Part shown: positions 47,557 through 56,973 of the stretch, in pieces
How positions within the stretch are numbered: position 1 is the first letter of the stretch
How the letters are laid out: every line of letters starts with the position of its first letter
DNA from: an uncultured Pelagibacteraceae bacterium
GTDB taxonomy: Bacteria > Pseudomonadota > Alphaproteobacteria > Pelagibacterales > Pelagibacteraceae
Direction: 5' to 3'
NCBI GenBank assembly: GCA_902566925.1
Contig: CACFKO010000003.1
Location: forward strand, 1-64,000
Length of the DNA: 64,000 nucleotides
Position numbers and translations under genes: made by a program
The notes under the pieces: generated by a model
What the model was told of the DNA's origin: nothing
The model's input: only the letters and a program-made list of their open reading frames with translations
The model's database searches: none

Positions 47557-49469
47557 GAAAGGCTTTTGTTTTTTGCAATAACGACGTTGGAATTTAAAAC
47601 ATTCTCAATTTTTTGAACAATACTTTCACAATCTAAACCAGCGGTTTTGTACATTTTATCTGGTGTATCTTGGTCTAAAAATCTATCAGGTAAAATCATA
47701 GATCTAAATTTAAGTCCCTTGTCAAAAAAACCTCTATCGGACAATAATTTTGTAATATGAGATCCGAATCCACCTATAGAACCTTCTTCTATTGTTATAA
47801 TTGCTTCATGATTTGATGCTAATTCAATTATAGATCTTTCGTCTAAAGGTTTAGCAAATCTAGCATCAAAAATACTTATAGTAATACCTTTTTTCTTGAG
47901 CACCTCCGAGGCTTTTTTACATTCATCTAACCTGGCCCCAAAATTTAAAATAGCTAAATTTTTTCCTTCCAAAATAATTTTTCCTTTTCCTATCTCAAGA
48001 GTTTCTTTAATGCCTGGCAATTCAACACCGGTCCCATTTCCTCTAGGATATCTAAATGCTGAAGGTTTATCATTAATGTTTACAGATGTGTTGACCATCC
48101 GTACTAATTCGGCCTCATCGCTTGCTGCCATAACTATAAAGTTCGGCAAGGTTGACAAATAAGTTATATCAAAAGATCCGGCATGAGTTGGTCCATCAGC
48201 TCCAACTAGTCCTGCTCTATCAATAGCAAACCTGACAGGTAATGATTGTATTGCAACATCATGTACAACTTGGTCATATGCTCTCTGCAAAAAAGTAGAA
48301 TAAATTGCAGCAAATGGTTTATATCCTTCAGTAGCTAAACCAGCTGCAAAAGTCACACCATGTTGTTCTGCAATACCTACATCAAACATTCTTTCTGGAA
48401 ATTTTTTCTCAAATAAATCTAATCCTGTTCCCGAAGGCATAGCTCCAGTGATAGCTACAATTTTTGTATCATTTTCTGCATGCTTTATAAGTGCATTTGC
48501 AAAAACTTTAGTATACGAAGGTGTTTTTGATTTTCCCTTAGATTGTTCTCCAGTTAATACATTAAATTTTGAAACTCCATGATACTTATCTCCAGATTCT
48601 TCTGCTGGCTTGTAACCCTTTCCTTTTTTCGTAATTGCATGGATTAAAATCGGACCTTCATGTCTTGAGTTTTTTACATTTTCTAAAATAGTTACTAAAT
48701 TATTTACATCGTGGCCATCTATGGGACCTATATAATAAAATCCTAATTGATTAAAAAGAGTTCCGCCTGTTACCATGCTTCTTAACATATCCTCTGCTTT
48801 ACCAGCACTTTTAGAAAACCTTTTAGAAAAAGCAGAAAGTATTAGTTTAATTGTTTCTCTTAAACTAAAATAAATTTTTCCTGATAGAAGTCTTGCTAAA
48901 TATTTGCTCATTGCCCCAACGGGACGAGCTATGGACATATCATTATCATTCAAAATCACTATTAGTTTAGACTTCATTGCACCTGCATTGTTCATTGCTT
49001 CATAAGCCATTCCTGCGCTCATCGCGCCATCACCAATTACAGCTACTACATTGTTATTGTCATTAGATAATCTTTTGGCAGTCGCCATCCCTAAAGTTGA
49101 TGAAATTGAGGTTGAGCTATGTGCGGCTCCGAAGGGATCATATTCACTTTCTGCTCTTTTTGTAAAACCTGAAAGGCCGCCACCTTTTCGAAGAGTTCTG
49201 ATTCTATCTCTCCTACCTGTAATTATTTTGTGAGGATAACATTGATGGCCTACATCCCACACCAATTTATCCTTTGGTGTATTAAAAACATAATGCAAAG
49301 CTACTGTTAACTCTACTACACCAAGCCCTGCTCCTAAATGACCACCAGTTTCTGAAACTACATCGATTAGCTCTGATCTTAATTCTTGTGAAACTTTCTC
49401 TAATTGATTTTTTTTAAGCTTTCTAAGATCTGCAGGATAATTAATTTTATCTAATAGTTTTTTACTCAT
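47553..49469 (-). CDS. dxs: 1-deoxy-D-xylulose-5-phosphate synthase
   Basis: A thiamine-diphosphate enzyme, first step of the methylerythritol isoprenoid pathway. It has 638 residues: [20 protein letters not shown] at the start, the TPP motif [31 protein letters not shown] and [10 protein letters not shown] (all normal). Last gene of xseB-ispA-dxs, a conserved order; it overlaps ispA by one base (TAATG). Confidence 0.96.
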   Translation of the reverse strand: MSKKLLDKINYPADLRKLKKNQLEKVSQELRSELIDVVSETGGHLGAGLGVVELTVALHYVFNTPKDKLVWDVGHQCYPHKIITGRRDRIRTLRKGGGLSGFTKRAESEYDPFGAAHSSTSISSTLGMATAKRLSNDNNNVVAVIGDGAMSAGMAYEAMNNAGAMKSKLIVILNDNDMSIARPVGAMSKYLARLLSGKIYFSLRETIKLILSAFSKRFSKSAGKAEDMLRSMVTGGTLFNQLGFYYIGPIDGHDVNNLVTILENVKNSRHEGPILIHAITKKGKGYKPAEESGDKYHGVSKFNVLTGEQSKGKSKTPSYTKVFANALIKHAENDTKIVAITGAMPSGTGLDLFEKKFPERMFDVGIAEQHGVTFAAGLATEGYKPFAAIYSTFLQRAYDQVVHDVAIQSLPVRFAIDRAGLVGADGPTHAGSFDITYLSTLPNFIVMAASDEAELVRMVNTSVNINDKPSAFRYPRGNGTGVELPGIKETLEIGKGKIILEGKNLAILNFGARLDECKKASEVLKKKGITISIFDARFAKPLDERSIIELASNHEAIITIEEGSIGGFGSHITKLLSDRGFFDKGLKFRSMILPDRFLDQDTPDKMYKTAGLDCESIVQKIENVLNSNVVIAKNKSLS

Positions 49470-50341
49470 TAATAACTTCTGTCCAATATAAAGTCTGTAA
49501 TTTCAATAAGATTTTTTGATTTGTTTCCATATTTTTTTAACTTATCTATTATCATTTTTTTTCTACTGAAAGCAAACTCTAATGTTTTTTTATACCCTAA
49601 TAGTTTGATAAGAGTAGATTTGCCCTTTTTTTTATCTTTCTTAACTGGTTTACCAACATTTTTTTTACTTCCCCTTATATCTAAAAGATCATCAGCAATT
49701 TGAAACAAAAACCCAAGCTCTTCACCTATAAGTCTCATTTCTCTTTTTATTTTATTATTTTTACTTGCAATTATAGATGGGGCTAAACAGCAAAATTCAA
49801 ATAATTTACCTGTTTTTTTCTTTTGCATATTTATAATTTTCGAAGCTGCAATTTTTCTTTTTTCATAGCTTAAATCAAGAAATTGCCCACCTGCAATTCC
49901 TGTATGACCTGCACACTCAGCTAATTTTTTTAAAAGTATAACTTTTGTAGCGGGTTTAACTTTATATTTTTTATCAGTGATAATCTCAAATGCCATTGTC
50001 AGTAAAGAATTGCCTGCTAGAACAGCTGTTGATTCTCCAAACTTTGCATGGGTTGAGGGCTTGCCCCTTCTTAATTTATCATTATCCATACACGGAAGAT
50101 CATCGTGTATCAAAGAATAGGAATGAATACACTCTACAGCAGCACAAATATTTATTACTTTATTGAAATTTAAATTAAATATTTTCGCAGTATTTAATAT
50201 AATTGTAGATCTAATTTTTTTTCCTCCAAATAAAGTTCCATATTTCATTGCTGGTATAAGATTGGAATAATTTTGATTTGTAAAATATTTCCTCAAAAAT
50301 CTATCAACTATTTTTGCATTTTTTTTTATTTTTTTTTGCAT
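49469..50341 (-). CDS. ispA: Farnesyl diphosphate synthase (IspA-type)
   Basis: Condenses isopentenyl and dimethylallyl diphosphate to farnesyl diphosphate. The 290 residues contain the first aspartate motif [11 protein letters not shown] with the two-residue insert typical of bacterial type II FPP synthases, then [15 protein letters not shown], and [12 protein letters not shown]. The protein is very lysine-rich. It lies between xseB and dxs, 15 bases after xseB. Confidence 0.93.
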   Translation of the reverse strand: MQKKIKKNAKIVDRFLRKYFTNQNYSNLIPAMKYGTLFGGKKIRSTIILNTAKIFNLNFNKVINICAAVECIHSYSLIHDDLPCMDNDKLRRGKPSTHAKFGESTAVLAGNSLLTMAFEIITDKKYKVKPATKVILLKKLAECAGHTGIAGGQFLDLSYEKRKIAASKIINMQKKKTGKLFEFCCLAPSIIASKNNKIKREMRLIGEELGFLFQIADDLLDIRGSKKNVGKPVKKDKKKGKSTLIKLLGYKKTLEFAFSRKKMIIDKLKKYGNKSKNLIEITDFILDRSY

Positions 50342-50356
50342 TTAAAATATCTGAAA

Positions 50357-50572
50357 TTATTTTTTTTTCCCTTTAGAGTTTATATCTCTTAACTTTTCCT
50401 TAAAAATATTATCAACATGATCGTTTAAAAGCAAAAGTCTATCGTAGTCCCTTTTTGAACCTTCAAGATTAGCATTGTCCTTTTCCAATCTCTCAAGAAT
50501 ATCCATTATTTCTGATTTTGCGTCGTTTATTGATTTACTTTTAATATCAGGTGGAATATTTTTCGTTTTCAT
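50357..50572 (-). CDS. xseB: Exodeoxyribonuclease VII small subunit
   Basis: Seventy-one residues; two helices with the family core EIMDILERLEKDNANLEGSKRDYDR-like pattern (EIMDILERLE and LEGSKRDYDR) and a lysine-rich tail. It pairs with XseA in single-strand DNA degradation; xseA is not in the window. Position before ispA and dxs is conserved in many proteobacteria. The start lies 21 bases from the divergent tsaC. Confidence 0.87.
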   Translation of the reverse strand: MKTKNIPPDIKSKSINDAKSEIMDILERLEKDNANLEGSKRDYDRLLLLNDHVDNIFKEKLRDINSKGKKK

Positions 50573-50593
50573 AAAAATGATAATAATCTTAAT

Positions 50594-51535
50594 ATGAAAA
50601 ATATCTATAAAAATTCTGAGCTAAACTTGAATAAAGCAAAAAAAATTTTGGATAAAAACAATATAATTGCTGTTCCGACTGAGACTGTTTATGGCCTTGC
50701 AGGAAATGCATACTCTAACAAATCAATCAAAAGAATATATAAACTTAAAAAAAGACCCAAAAAAAACCCGTTGATTATTCATTATTATAAAATTAAAGAC
50801 TTAAAGGAAGATGCGTATATTGATGAAAAATTTTTAAAACTTTATAAAAAATTTTCTCCTGGACCCTTAACTTATATTTTACGAAAGAAAAAAAAATCTA
50901 AAATTTCTTCATTTGCAAACGGTAAACTAAAAACTATAGCAGTCAGATTTCCTAAAAATGTTATCATAAGGAATTTGCTTAAAAAATTGAACTTTCCTCT
51001 TGCAATTCCAAGTGCAAATATATCAAGCAATGTGAGTCCTGTGGGTGCGGCTGATGTAATAGATGAATTTGGAAAAAAAATTAATTTTATTTTAGACGGC
51101 GGAACATCAAAAATAGGGTTGGAGTCTACAGTAATAAATTTATATGGAAAAACAAGAATCCTTAGACCTGGAGCAATAAATCATAAAAAAATTAGCAAAG
51201 TTTTAAAAAAAAAGATAAGAATTTCAACAAAACCAAAAAAATTAGTCTCTCCTGGTCTGCTTAAAAGGCATTATTCTCCAGGAATTCCTATCAAACTTAA
51301 TTGTAAAAAATCAGAAGATAAAGCCGCATTTATAGTATTTGGAAAAAAGTATAAAAAGGCTCACAATGTATTTAATTTGAGTCAGAATGGTAACTTAAAA
51401 GAAGCTGGAAAAAACTTGTACAAAACTTTGAGAAAAATAAAAAACTTAAAATATAAGAAAATAAATATTGTTAAAATTCCAAACCATAATATTGGCATCG
51501 CTATAAATGACAGATTAAAGAAAGCTGCTTATTAA
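50594..51535 (+). CDS. tsaC: L-threonylcarbamoyladenylate synthase, long Sua5-type
   Basis: Makes the activated threonylcarbamoyl used for the t6A modification of tRNAs reading ANN codons. It has 313 residues: the YrdC domain has VPTETVYGLAGNA, LKKRPKKNPLIIHY, IPSANISSNVSPVGA and ESTVINLYG, and it is followed by a C-terminal Sua5 domain (LVSPGLLKRHYSPGIP). GATAAT (50579-50584) lies 9 bases before its ATG. It abuts the ABC transporter gene (TAA then ATG). Confidence 0.92.
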   Translation: MKNIYKNSELNLNKAKKILDKNNIIAVPTETVYGLAGNAYSNKSIKRIYKLKKRPKKNPLIIHYYKIKDLKEDAYIDEKFLKLYKKFSPGPLTYILRKKKKSKISSFANGKLKTIAVRFPKNVIIRNLLKKLNFPLAIPSANISSNVSPVGAADVIDEFGKKINFILDGGTSKIGLESTVINLYGKTRILRPGAINHKKISKVLKKKIRISTKPKKLVSPGLLKRHYSPGIPIKLNCKKSEDKAAFIVFGKKYKKAHNVFNLSQNGNLKEAGKNLYKTLRKIKNLKYKKINIVKIPNHNIGIAINDRLKKAAY

Positions 51536-52267
51536 ATGTTTCTTCAAATTGAAAATCTTACTAAAAAATTTAAAAATGCTTTAGCAGTAGATAATATAAG
51601 TTTTAATATAGAAAAAAATAAAACTATTGGATTGCTTGGACCTAATGGTTGCGGAAAGACCACTTCCATTGGAATGATGCTTGGTTTAATAAAACCTACT
51701 AGTGGACAAATAATTATAGACAACAAAAATTTAGATTCTTTCAAGAGAGATGACATATTAGCCCGAATTAATTTTGCATCACCATATGTTGAACTTCCAA
51801 AAAAACTTACTGTAAAACAAAACCTGGAAGTCTATGGGAGATTATATGGAATAAAAAATTTAAATGAACGTATAAATGAAATATCTGAAGATTTAGATAT
51901 AAAAAGTTTTTTTAATAGACAAACTGGAGAATTATCATCTGGACAAAAAAATAGAGTTTCCTTAGCCAAATCATTAATCAACAAACCAGAGATTTTATTT
52001 TTAGACGAACCTACTGCCAGCTTAGACCCGGACATTGGCGATTTTGTAAGAAGTTATATTCAAGAATATAGATCTAAAAATCAGGTCACTATTCTTCTCG
52101 CCTCACATAATATGAATGAAGTTGAAAGACTTTGTGACAGCATAATAATGATGAAAAAGGGAAAAATTATTGATAGAGGAACTTGTGAGGAGATAATACA
52201 AAAACACGGAAGAAGTAATCTTGAAGAAACTTTTCTCAAGTTAGCGAGGAGCAGAAATGAACTTTAA
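51536..52267 (+). CDS. ABC transporter ATP-binding protein
   Basis: A 243-residue ATPase with Walker A GPNGCGKTT near 34-42, signature LSSGQKNRVSLAKSL, Walker B ILFLDEPTASLD, and a switch His in LLASHNMNEVERL. It belongs to the drug/polymer export type that pairs with ABC-2 permeases, as here. It directly abuts tsaC and overlaps the permease gene by 11 bases. Substrate unknown; surface glycan or lipid export is plausible from the glycosyltransferase next door. Confidence 0.9.
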   Translation: MFLQIENLTKKFKNALAVDNISFNIEKNKTIGLLGPNGCGKTTSIGMMLGLIKPTSGQIIIDNKNLDSFKRDDILARINFASPYVELPKKLTVKQNLEVYGRLYGIKNLNERINEISEDLDIKSFFNRQTGELSSGQKNRVSLAKSLINKPEILFLDEPTASLDPDIGDFVRSYIQEYRSKNQVTILLASHNMNEVERLCDSIIMMKKGKIIDRGTCEEIIQKHGRSNLEETFLKLARSRNEL

Positions 52268-53048
52268 TAAAATTTATGCTCTTGGGCTTAGACACTTGTA
52301 CTTGATAGGTAATTCCTTACCAAGAATCGTAGATTTAATTTATTGGCCTACTGTCCAAATTTTTCTATGGGGATTTATATCTAAATTTTTTACATTAAAT
52401 TCAGAGTATTACAGTAATACTATCGGCGTAATACTTACGGCTGCAATCTTGTATGACTTTTTGTTTAGAGCAAGTATTAGTTTTAACATGATGTTCTTAG
52501 AAGAAATATGGAGTAGAAATTTTACTAATTTGTTTATAGCTCCAATTAAAATAAGTGAAATTATTACATCTTTAACTTTAACAGCAGTTTTAAGAACTCT
52601 TATTGGTTTAATTCCAGCAGCAATCATAGCAATACCCCTTTTTGGTGTTTCGGTTTTTAAACTTGGCTTGCCATTATTATTCTTGTTATTATCTTTATAT
52701 TTTTTTGGTATTACTCTGGGTCTTTTAGTTGCCTCAGGGTTATTAAGGTTTGGTCCATCATTTGAAAATGTTGCTTGGGCAAGTTTATTTTTTCTGGCTC
52801 CTTTAGGCTGCATTTACTATCCGATAGAAATACTCCCTACCTCGCTGCAATTTGTGGCGAAAGGACTTCCATTAGTTCATATATTTGAGGAAATGAGAAG
52901 CATTCTAATGAATGGTACTGTAAATTATTTCGACATAATTAAATCAATATCTATATCTATAGTTTATTTTGTTTTGGGCATTATAGTTTTTTACGCTTCC
53001 TATTTTGGTGCCAAAAACAGAGGAACATTGATAAATATGGGTGAGTAA
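52257..53048 (+). CDS. ABC-2-type transporter permease
   Basis: A 263-residue membrane protein with six hydrophobic segments (about 30-50, 60-82, 105-130, 137-160, 170-190 and 232-255), as in ABC-2 exporters. It carries the short motif LFLAPLGCIYYPIEILP near the fifth helix, typical of these permeases. It is the partner of the overlapping ATPase gene. The GT17 gene follows 5 bases after its stop. Confidence 0.88.
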   Translation: MNFNKIYALGLRHLYLIGNSLPRIVDLIYWPTVQIFLWGFISKFFTLNSEYYSNTIGVILTAAILYDFLFRASISFNMMFLEEIWSRNFTNLFIAPIKISEIITSLTLTAVLRTLIGLIPAAIIAIPLFGVSVFKLGLPLLFLLLSLYFFGITLGLLVASGLLRFGPSFENVAWASLFFLAPLGCIYYPIEILPTSLQFVAKGLPLVHIFEEMRSILMNGTVNYFDIIKSISISIVYFVLGIIVFYASYFGAKNRGTLINMGE

Positions 53049-53053
53049 TTTAT

Positions 53054-53869
53054 ATGAAATTAGTTGATTGCTTCATGTATTTTGATGAAGATTTAATATT
53101 AGATATCAGATTAAATGTTCTTTATGACTCTGTTGATAGATTTATTATTGCGGAAGCAACAAGAGACCATGCAGGAAAAGAGAAAAAATTAAATTTTAAT
53201 TTAAATAATTTTTCAAAATTCAAAAATAAAATTGAATATTTAATTATAGATGATTTGCCCATAAAAGTTACTAAAAAAAAAGATGACTGGCATGAGAATC
53301 ACCTAAGGGATCAATTCCAAAGAAATTCTTTATCAAAAGGTTATAAAAATTATCTTGATAATGATCTTATTATGATTTCCGACATAGATGAAATACCGGA
53401 TCCAAAGAAAATATCTTCTTTTAAATTAGAAAAAAAATATGCTTGTTTCCTACAAAAAAACTTTCAATCAAAATTAAATTTATTAAATACTAGCGATGGC
53501 TACTGGCCCGGAACTAAAATATGTCAAAAGAAAAATTTAAGATCCCCACAATGGTTGAGAGATATAAAAACAAAAGAAGTACCTTTTTGGAAATTTTACA
53601 AACCTAAACAACCACAATTAATAGAGAATGGTGGTTGGCATTTCAGTTTTTTAAAACACCCAGAAGATATCGTAACAAAAATAAATTCATATTCTCATCA
53701 GGAATTTAATAAGCCTGAATTTATTAATCCCACGAAAATTAAAGAAAAAATTAAAAATAAAATAGATTTATTTGGAAGAAAAATTACCTATAAAAAAGTT
53801 GAAATTGATAAACACTTTCCAGACTATATTGTAAAAAATAAAGAAAAGTTGAAAGAATGGATTGCTTAA
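53054..53869 (+). CDS. Family 17 glycosyltransferase (beta-1,4-GlcNAc-transferase-like)
   Basis: A 271-residue protein with the GT17 pattern: VDCFMYFDEDLILDIRLNVL, VDRFIIAEATRDHAGK, NHLRDQFQRNSL and the DXD region MISDIDEIPDP, then ENGGWHFSFLKHPE. Eukaryotic relatives add bisecting GlcNAc; bacterial ones are found in glycan clusters. The acceptor is unknown. It is last in the tsaC-ABC operon and meets the minus-strand cluster with a 4-base stop overlap. Confidence 0.83.
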   Translation: MKLVDCFMYFDEDLILDIRLNVLYDSVDRFIIAEATRDHAGKEKKLNFNLNNFSKFKNKIEYLIIDDLPIKVTKKKDDWHENHLRDQFQRNSLSKGYKNYLDNDLIMISDIDEIPDPKKISSFKLEKKYACFLQKNFQSKLNLLNTSDGYWPGTKICQKKNLRSPQWLRDIKTKEVPFWKFYKPKQPQLIENGGWHFSFLKHPEDIVTKINSYSHQEFNKPEFINPTKIKEKIKNKIDLFGRKITYKKVEIDKHFPDYIVKNKEKLKEWIA

Positions 53870-55596
53870 ATTCTTAGTCTTTTTTTTCCAAACAAACACT
53901 CATCCAATAAGCAAGGTTTTAAAAAAGGTTTTTGTTTAAAAAATAAATCTATTTCTTTGTGATTGTTTATATCTTTTGTAAAGAACTTGTAAATTAATTC
54001 TGTTGTAAATATTCCTCCATTTTTTTTAGAAATTTCGACTTTAGAATCATCCCTTAAAATTTTAGTAATAAAAAGTGAAGGATAAAAATTTTTTTCTTCG
54101 GGGTCTTTTTCTCTAAACCAGTGATCAGAACTATATATAACCATAATTTCTTTTCTTTCATTTTCTTTTAATAGATCATTTATTTTTTTTATAGCATTAT
54201 CTACAAGTTTGAGATTTAAAGTGTATGAAGACACTCTGCCTTTAAGCTTTTCATTAAAAATTGTTTTTGCATAATCAGCTGGTAGATGGGGTATATTTAC
54301 ATGAAAGAAGCCAAAGTGGGTATCTCCTTCGAGAAAACTCTTGATATCTGAAAAGTAAACAGTTTTAGCGCCATCTATATCTGTAATACCATTTAATCTT
54401 TCATCAATTTTAATTTTTTTTATTCTATTTATTTCGTTTAAAATACTTTCGTCATTAATTTCGTTTTGATAAATATTGTACACATTTTCTTGATTTTTAT
54501 TTAATAATGTAAAAAAGTTCTTTACCTTGTCTAGTGGTGAAAAAACGAAAAATATTCCTTTTAAATTTTCCTTAATTGGTCTTTTAAAAGCTTGATTTAT
54601 TGAAAGTTTTTGAGTGTTTTTCTCTTTACATGTCTTCAACTTATTAGACTTCAAATAAACTGAACAATATGGACTTACTGAAGAAAAAATATTTGATTTT
54701 AAGCCTAATCTATCAAGGCGTCCAAAAATAGTATTATTAAAATTATAATGATGTAAATTATTCTTTTTATCCCTCATATAATAGGTTCTGTTTTGAATAT
54801 CAAAACCATTTGGATTAATACCCATTAACTGGGATGGTATAGAAACAATAGTTTGTTTGGCAGGCATATACATTGCTTTATGAAAAACTGATTTACTTTT
54901 AAAAATTTCAAAATTTTCTAAAAATTTTTCATCTTTAAAAGCCAACTGCGGATCAAATTCATCAAATACTATCCAAAGTACTTTTCTCTTTTTTGATGAA
55001 ACGTTAATTTTATTTACTTCATAATCAAATTTCAAAGTTGCAGATTCTTCTTTGCTGGAAGAAGAAGTATAATTAATTTCTCTAAAAAAAATTAGAAGGA
55101 AGAAAATATAACCAAAGATAGTGAAAAACCTTAAAAATTTTAATAGTTTTTTTTTAAAAAAATAAATTATACAGAAACAAATCGTATAGGGTAAAATAAA
55201 TCTTATAGTTCTTATATAAACTTCATATTCAGAGTCAGGATATAAAAAAAAGACTTTTGATATAAAATAGGACAGAGTTATGTAATTACTTGAGTAAAAG
55301 AAAGTTTGAATTGTTTGAACAAATACCCAGGTAAGAAAAATATAGACTAAAAAATAGCTTAAATTAATATTGAATTTTTTCTTAAGGAATTTGAATATTT
55401 CGTTCAATATTAAAAAAAAAATTATAGAAAATACAAAAAGAAAGCTTAACTCTACTACTTTGGTAGCCGACCCAATAGATACAAAACTTGCAAATTTTAC
55501 AAAATAATAACTCGAAGTAAGCAATAATGATAAACCAAATATATCTAAAAAAGATAAATTACTTATTTCGTTGCTATTTACTGTCTTCTCCCTCAT
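53866..55596 (-). CDS. Membrane-anchored sulfatase-fold enzyme (LtaS/EptA-like architecture)
   Basis: A 576-residue protein with about five N-terminal membrane helices (20-170) and a periplasmic alkaline-phosphatase-superfamily domain. Metal-site candidates are Asp212 (IVFDEFD), Thr249 (AKQTIVSIPS) as nucleophile, and Asp491-His492 (YSSDHWF). HVNIPHLPADY is also typical. There is no Cys/Ser sulfatase formylglycine motif, so it probably transfers or cleaves a phospho-group rather than sulfate. It overlaps the small DPGAG protein gene by 23 bases. Confidence 0.75.
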   Translation of the reverse strand: MREKTVNSNEISNLSFLDIFGLSLLLTSSYYFVKFASFVSIGSATKVVELSFLFVFSIIFFLILNEIFKFLKKKFNINLSYFLVYIFLTWVFVQTIQTFFYSSNYITLSYFISKVFFLYPDSEYEVYIRTIRFILPYTICFCIIYFFKKKLLKFLRFFTIFGYIFFLLIFFREINYTSSSSKEESATLKFDYEVNKINVSSKKRKVLWIVFDEFDPQLAFKDEKFLENFEIFKSKSVFHKAMYMPAKQTIVSIPSQLMGINPNGFDIQNRTYYMRDKKNNLHHYNFNNTIFGRLDRLGLKSNIFSSVSPYCSVYLKSNKLKTCKEKNTQKLSINQAFKRPIKENLKGIFFVFSPLDKVKNFFTLLNKNQENVYNIYQNEINDESILNEINRIKKIKIDERLNGITDIDGAKTVYFSDIKSFLEGDTHFGFFHVNIPHLPADYAKTIFNEKLKGRVSSYTLNLKLVDNAIKKINDLLKENERKEIMVIYSSDHWFREKDPEEKNFYPSLFITKILRDDSKVEISKKNGGIFTTELIYKFFTKDINNHKEIDLFFKQKPFLKPCLLDECLFGKKRLRI

Positions 55597-55801
55597 TTTT
55601 TTCGTTATCTTTCTTAGAAAATTTATCTTTTATTTTTTTTATATTTTTTTTTATAAAATTAATTGAATAAGTTACATATAGAAAAACTACACCAGCTAAT
55701 GCTATAAGGGCTTGAATAATAAATGCTCCTGCTCCAGGATCCGCATATGCATTTGCGTGTGTTGTGAAAAAAAATAATGAAAAAAAAACTATTATTGGCA
55801 T
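55574..55801 (-). CDS. Small DPGAG membrane protein
   Basis: Seventy-five residues: signal-like N-terminus, YADPGAGAFIIQALIA just after it, one membrane helix (about 26-47) and a highly charged Lys/Glu tail. Similar short proteins with a DPGTGS-like motif occur beside sulfatase-fold genes in bacterial polysaccharide clusters (recalled, not searched). The 23-base overlap with the next gene supports coupled expression. Function unknown. Confidence 0.65.
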   Translation of the reverse strand: MPIIVFFSLFFFTTHANAYADPGAGAFIIQALIALAGVVFLYVTYSINFIKKNIKKIKDKFSKKDNEKNEGEDSK

Positions 55802-55862
55802 TTGGATTTGATTAGAAGATTTTTAAATGAAAAGGGTTAGAAAGTCTAGCTAAATTAATACC

Positions 55863-56972
55863 TTATTGAAAGTTAGTCAAATATTTAGCGGCGGCTAACG
55901 CTGATTTGCCAATGTTAGATAGATTTTTTTTCTCAAAATCTTCAAGTTTATCTTCTAATAGATTTGAATTTCTTTTCAGATTATCTAAAAGATTTGGCAA
56001 AGAATCTATTTCATTTATATTAATAGTATTGCCAATAGTTTTTTTAAAAATCTCCTCAAGTGCAATAAAATTAATTTTTTTATAATTTTCGTTGTGAATT
56101 TTTTTTGAGTAATCAATATAGACTACAGGCTTTTTTAAGGCTAAAGCAAATTCCATGGCTATCGTAGAATTATCAGTTATTAATACAAAAGACTTCTCCA
56201 TGCTTTCGATGTTTGAAGATTTTTTATCTATCTCAAATAAGTCAGAATTTTTAAATAAATTTTGTATTTTTTTTACATTTTTTTTATTTCTTTTAAAAAT
56301 TTCTGGATGAGGTCTCAAAATAACTTTATATCCATTTTGGCAAAGTAAATTTACAATTCTATCCCCGTGGTCATTAAAAAGATTTTTGTCATTTTTATTC
56401 CAAGATGGGGCAAATAATATTGTATTATTTGAAGTCAAATTTGAATTGATTTTTTGTTTTAAGTAATCCAGGTAAAAATAACCAGTATTTAGTATTTTTT
56501 TACTTTTTAATTTATTAACTTTTTCATTATTAATTATTTCTTTTTTTTGATAATCACCATTTGTTAAAATTATATCAAAATTATCAAAAGCCATGGGATC
56601 ATAAATCATATGTGTACTAGCAAGTGAGTGAAAATAATATACATAATTCTCACAAAACCTTGATTTTCTAAAGTTATTTCCTATGTTTGTCATAGTCATA
56701 ATTAAAAAATTACAACTTATTAAATTAAAAAAAAATAATCTGATCAGTCCTTTTCCAATATAAAAAATTTCAATATTATTTTCTTTGTGATAATTGTATT
56801 CATTGATATCAGAAGTAACAATTAATGAATTGGGTTCAAATTTTTTAAGTTCGAGAAAAAAATCTATATAAAAATTTTTGTAAAATAACGACTCTGAATA
56901 AAAAACAAATTTTTTTTTATTTTTATCTAATAAGAAAAGTTTTAAAAGATTTTTTATTTGAAAAATAAACAT
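55863..56972 (-). CDS. CDP-glycerol glycerophosphotransferase-like (TagB/TagF-fold) enzyme
   Basis: A 369-residue GT-B-fold protein. The C-terminal half has the recognisable LRPHPEIF, then LITDNSTIAMEFALALKKPVVYID, the region that holds the CDP-glycerol site in TagF-type enzymes; NTGYFYLDYL and ILFAPSWNKND also fit. There is no membrane helix. It follows the nucleotidyltransferase by one base. A donor activated by CDP is expected. Either glycerol phosphate or, given its neighbours, phosphoramidate could be moved. Confidence 0.72.
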   Translation of the reverse strand: MFIFQIKNLLKLFLLDKNKKKFVFYSESLFYKNFYIDFFLELKKFEPNSLIVTSDINEYNYHKENNIEIFYIGKGLIRLFFFNLISCNFLIMTMTNIGNNFRKSRFCENYVYYFHSLASTHMIYDPMAFDNFDIILTNGDYQKKEIINNEKVNKLKSKKILNTGYFYLDYLKQKINSNLTSNNTILFAPSWNKNDKNLFNDHGDRIVNLLCQNGYKVILRPHPEIFKRNKKNVKKIQNLFKNSDLFEIDKKSSNIESMEKSFVLITDNSTIAMEFALALKKPVVYIDYSKKIHNENYKKINFIALEEIFKKTIGNTININEIDSLPNLLDNLKRNSNLLEDKLEDFEKKNLSNIGKSALAAAKYLTNFQ

Positions 56973-56973
56973 T

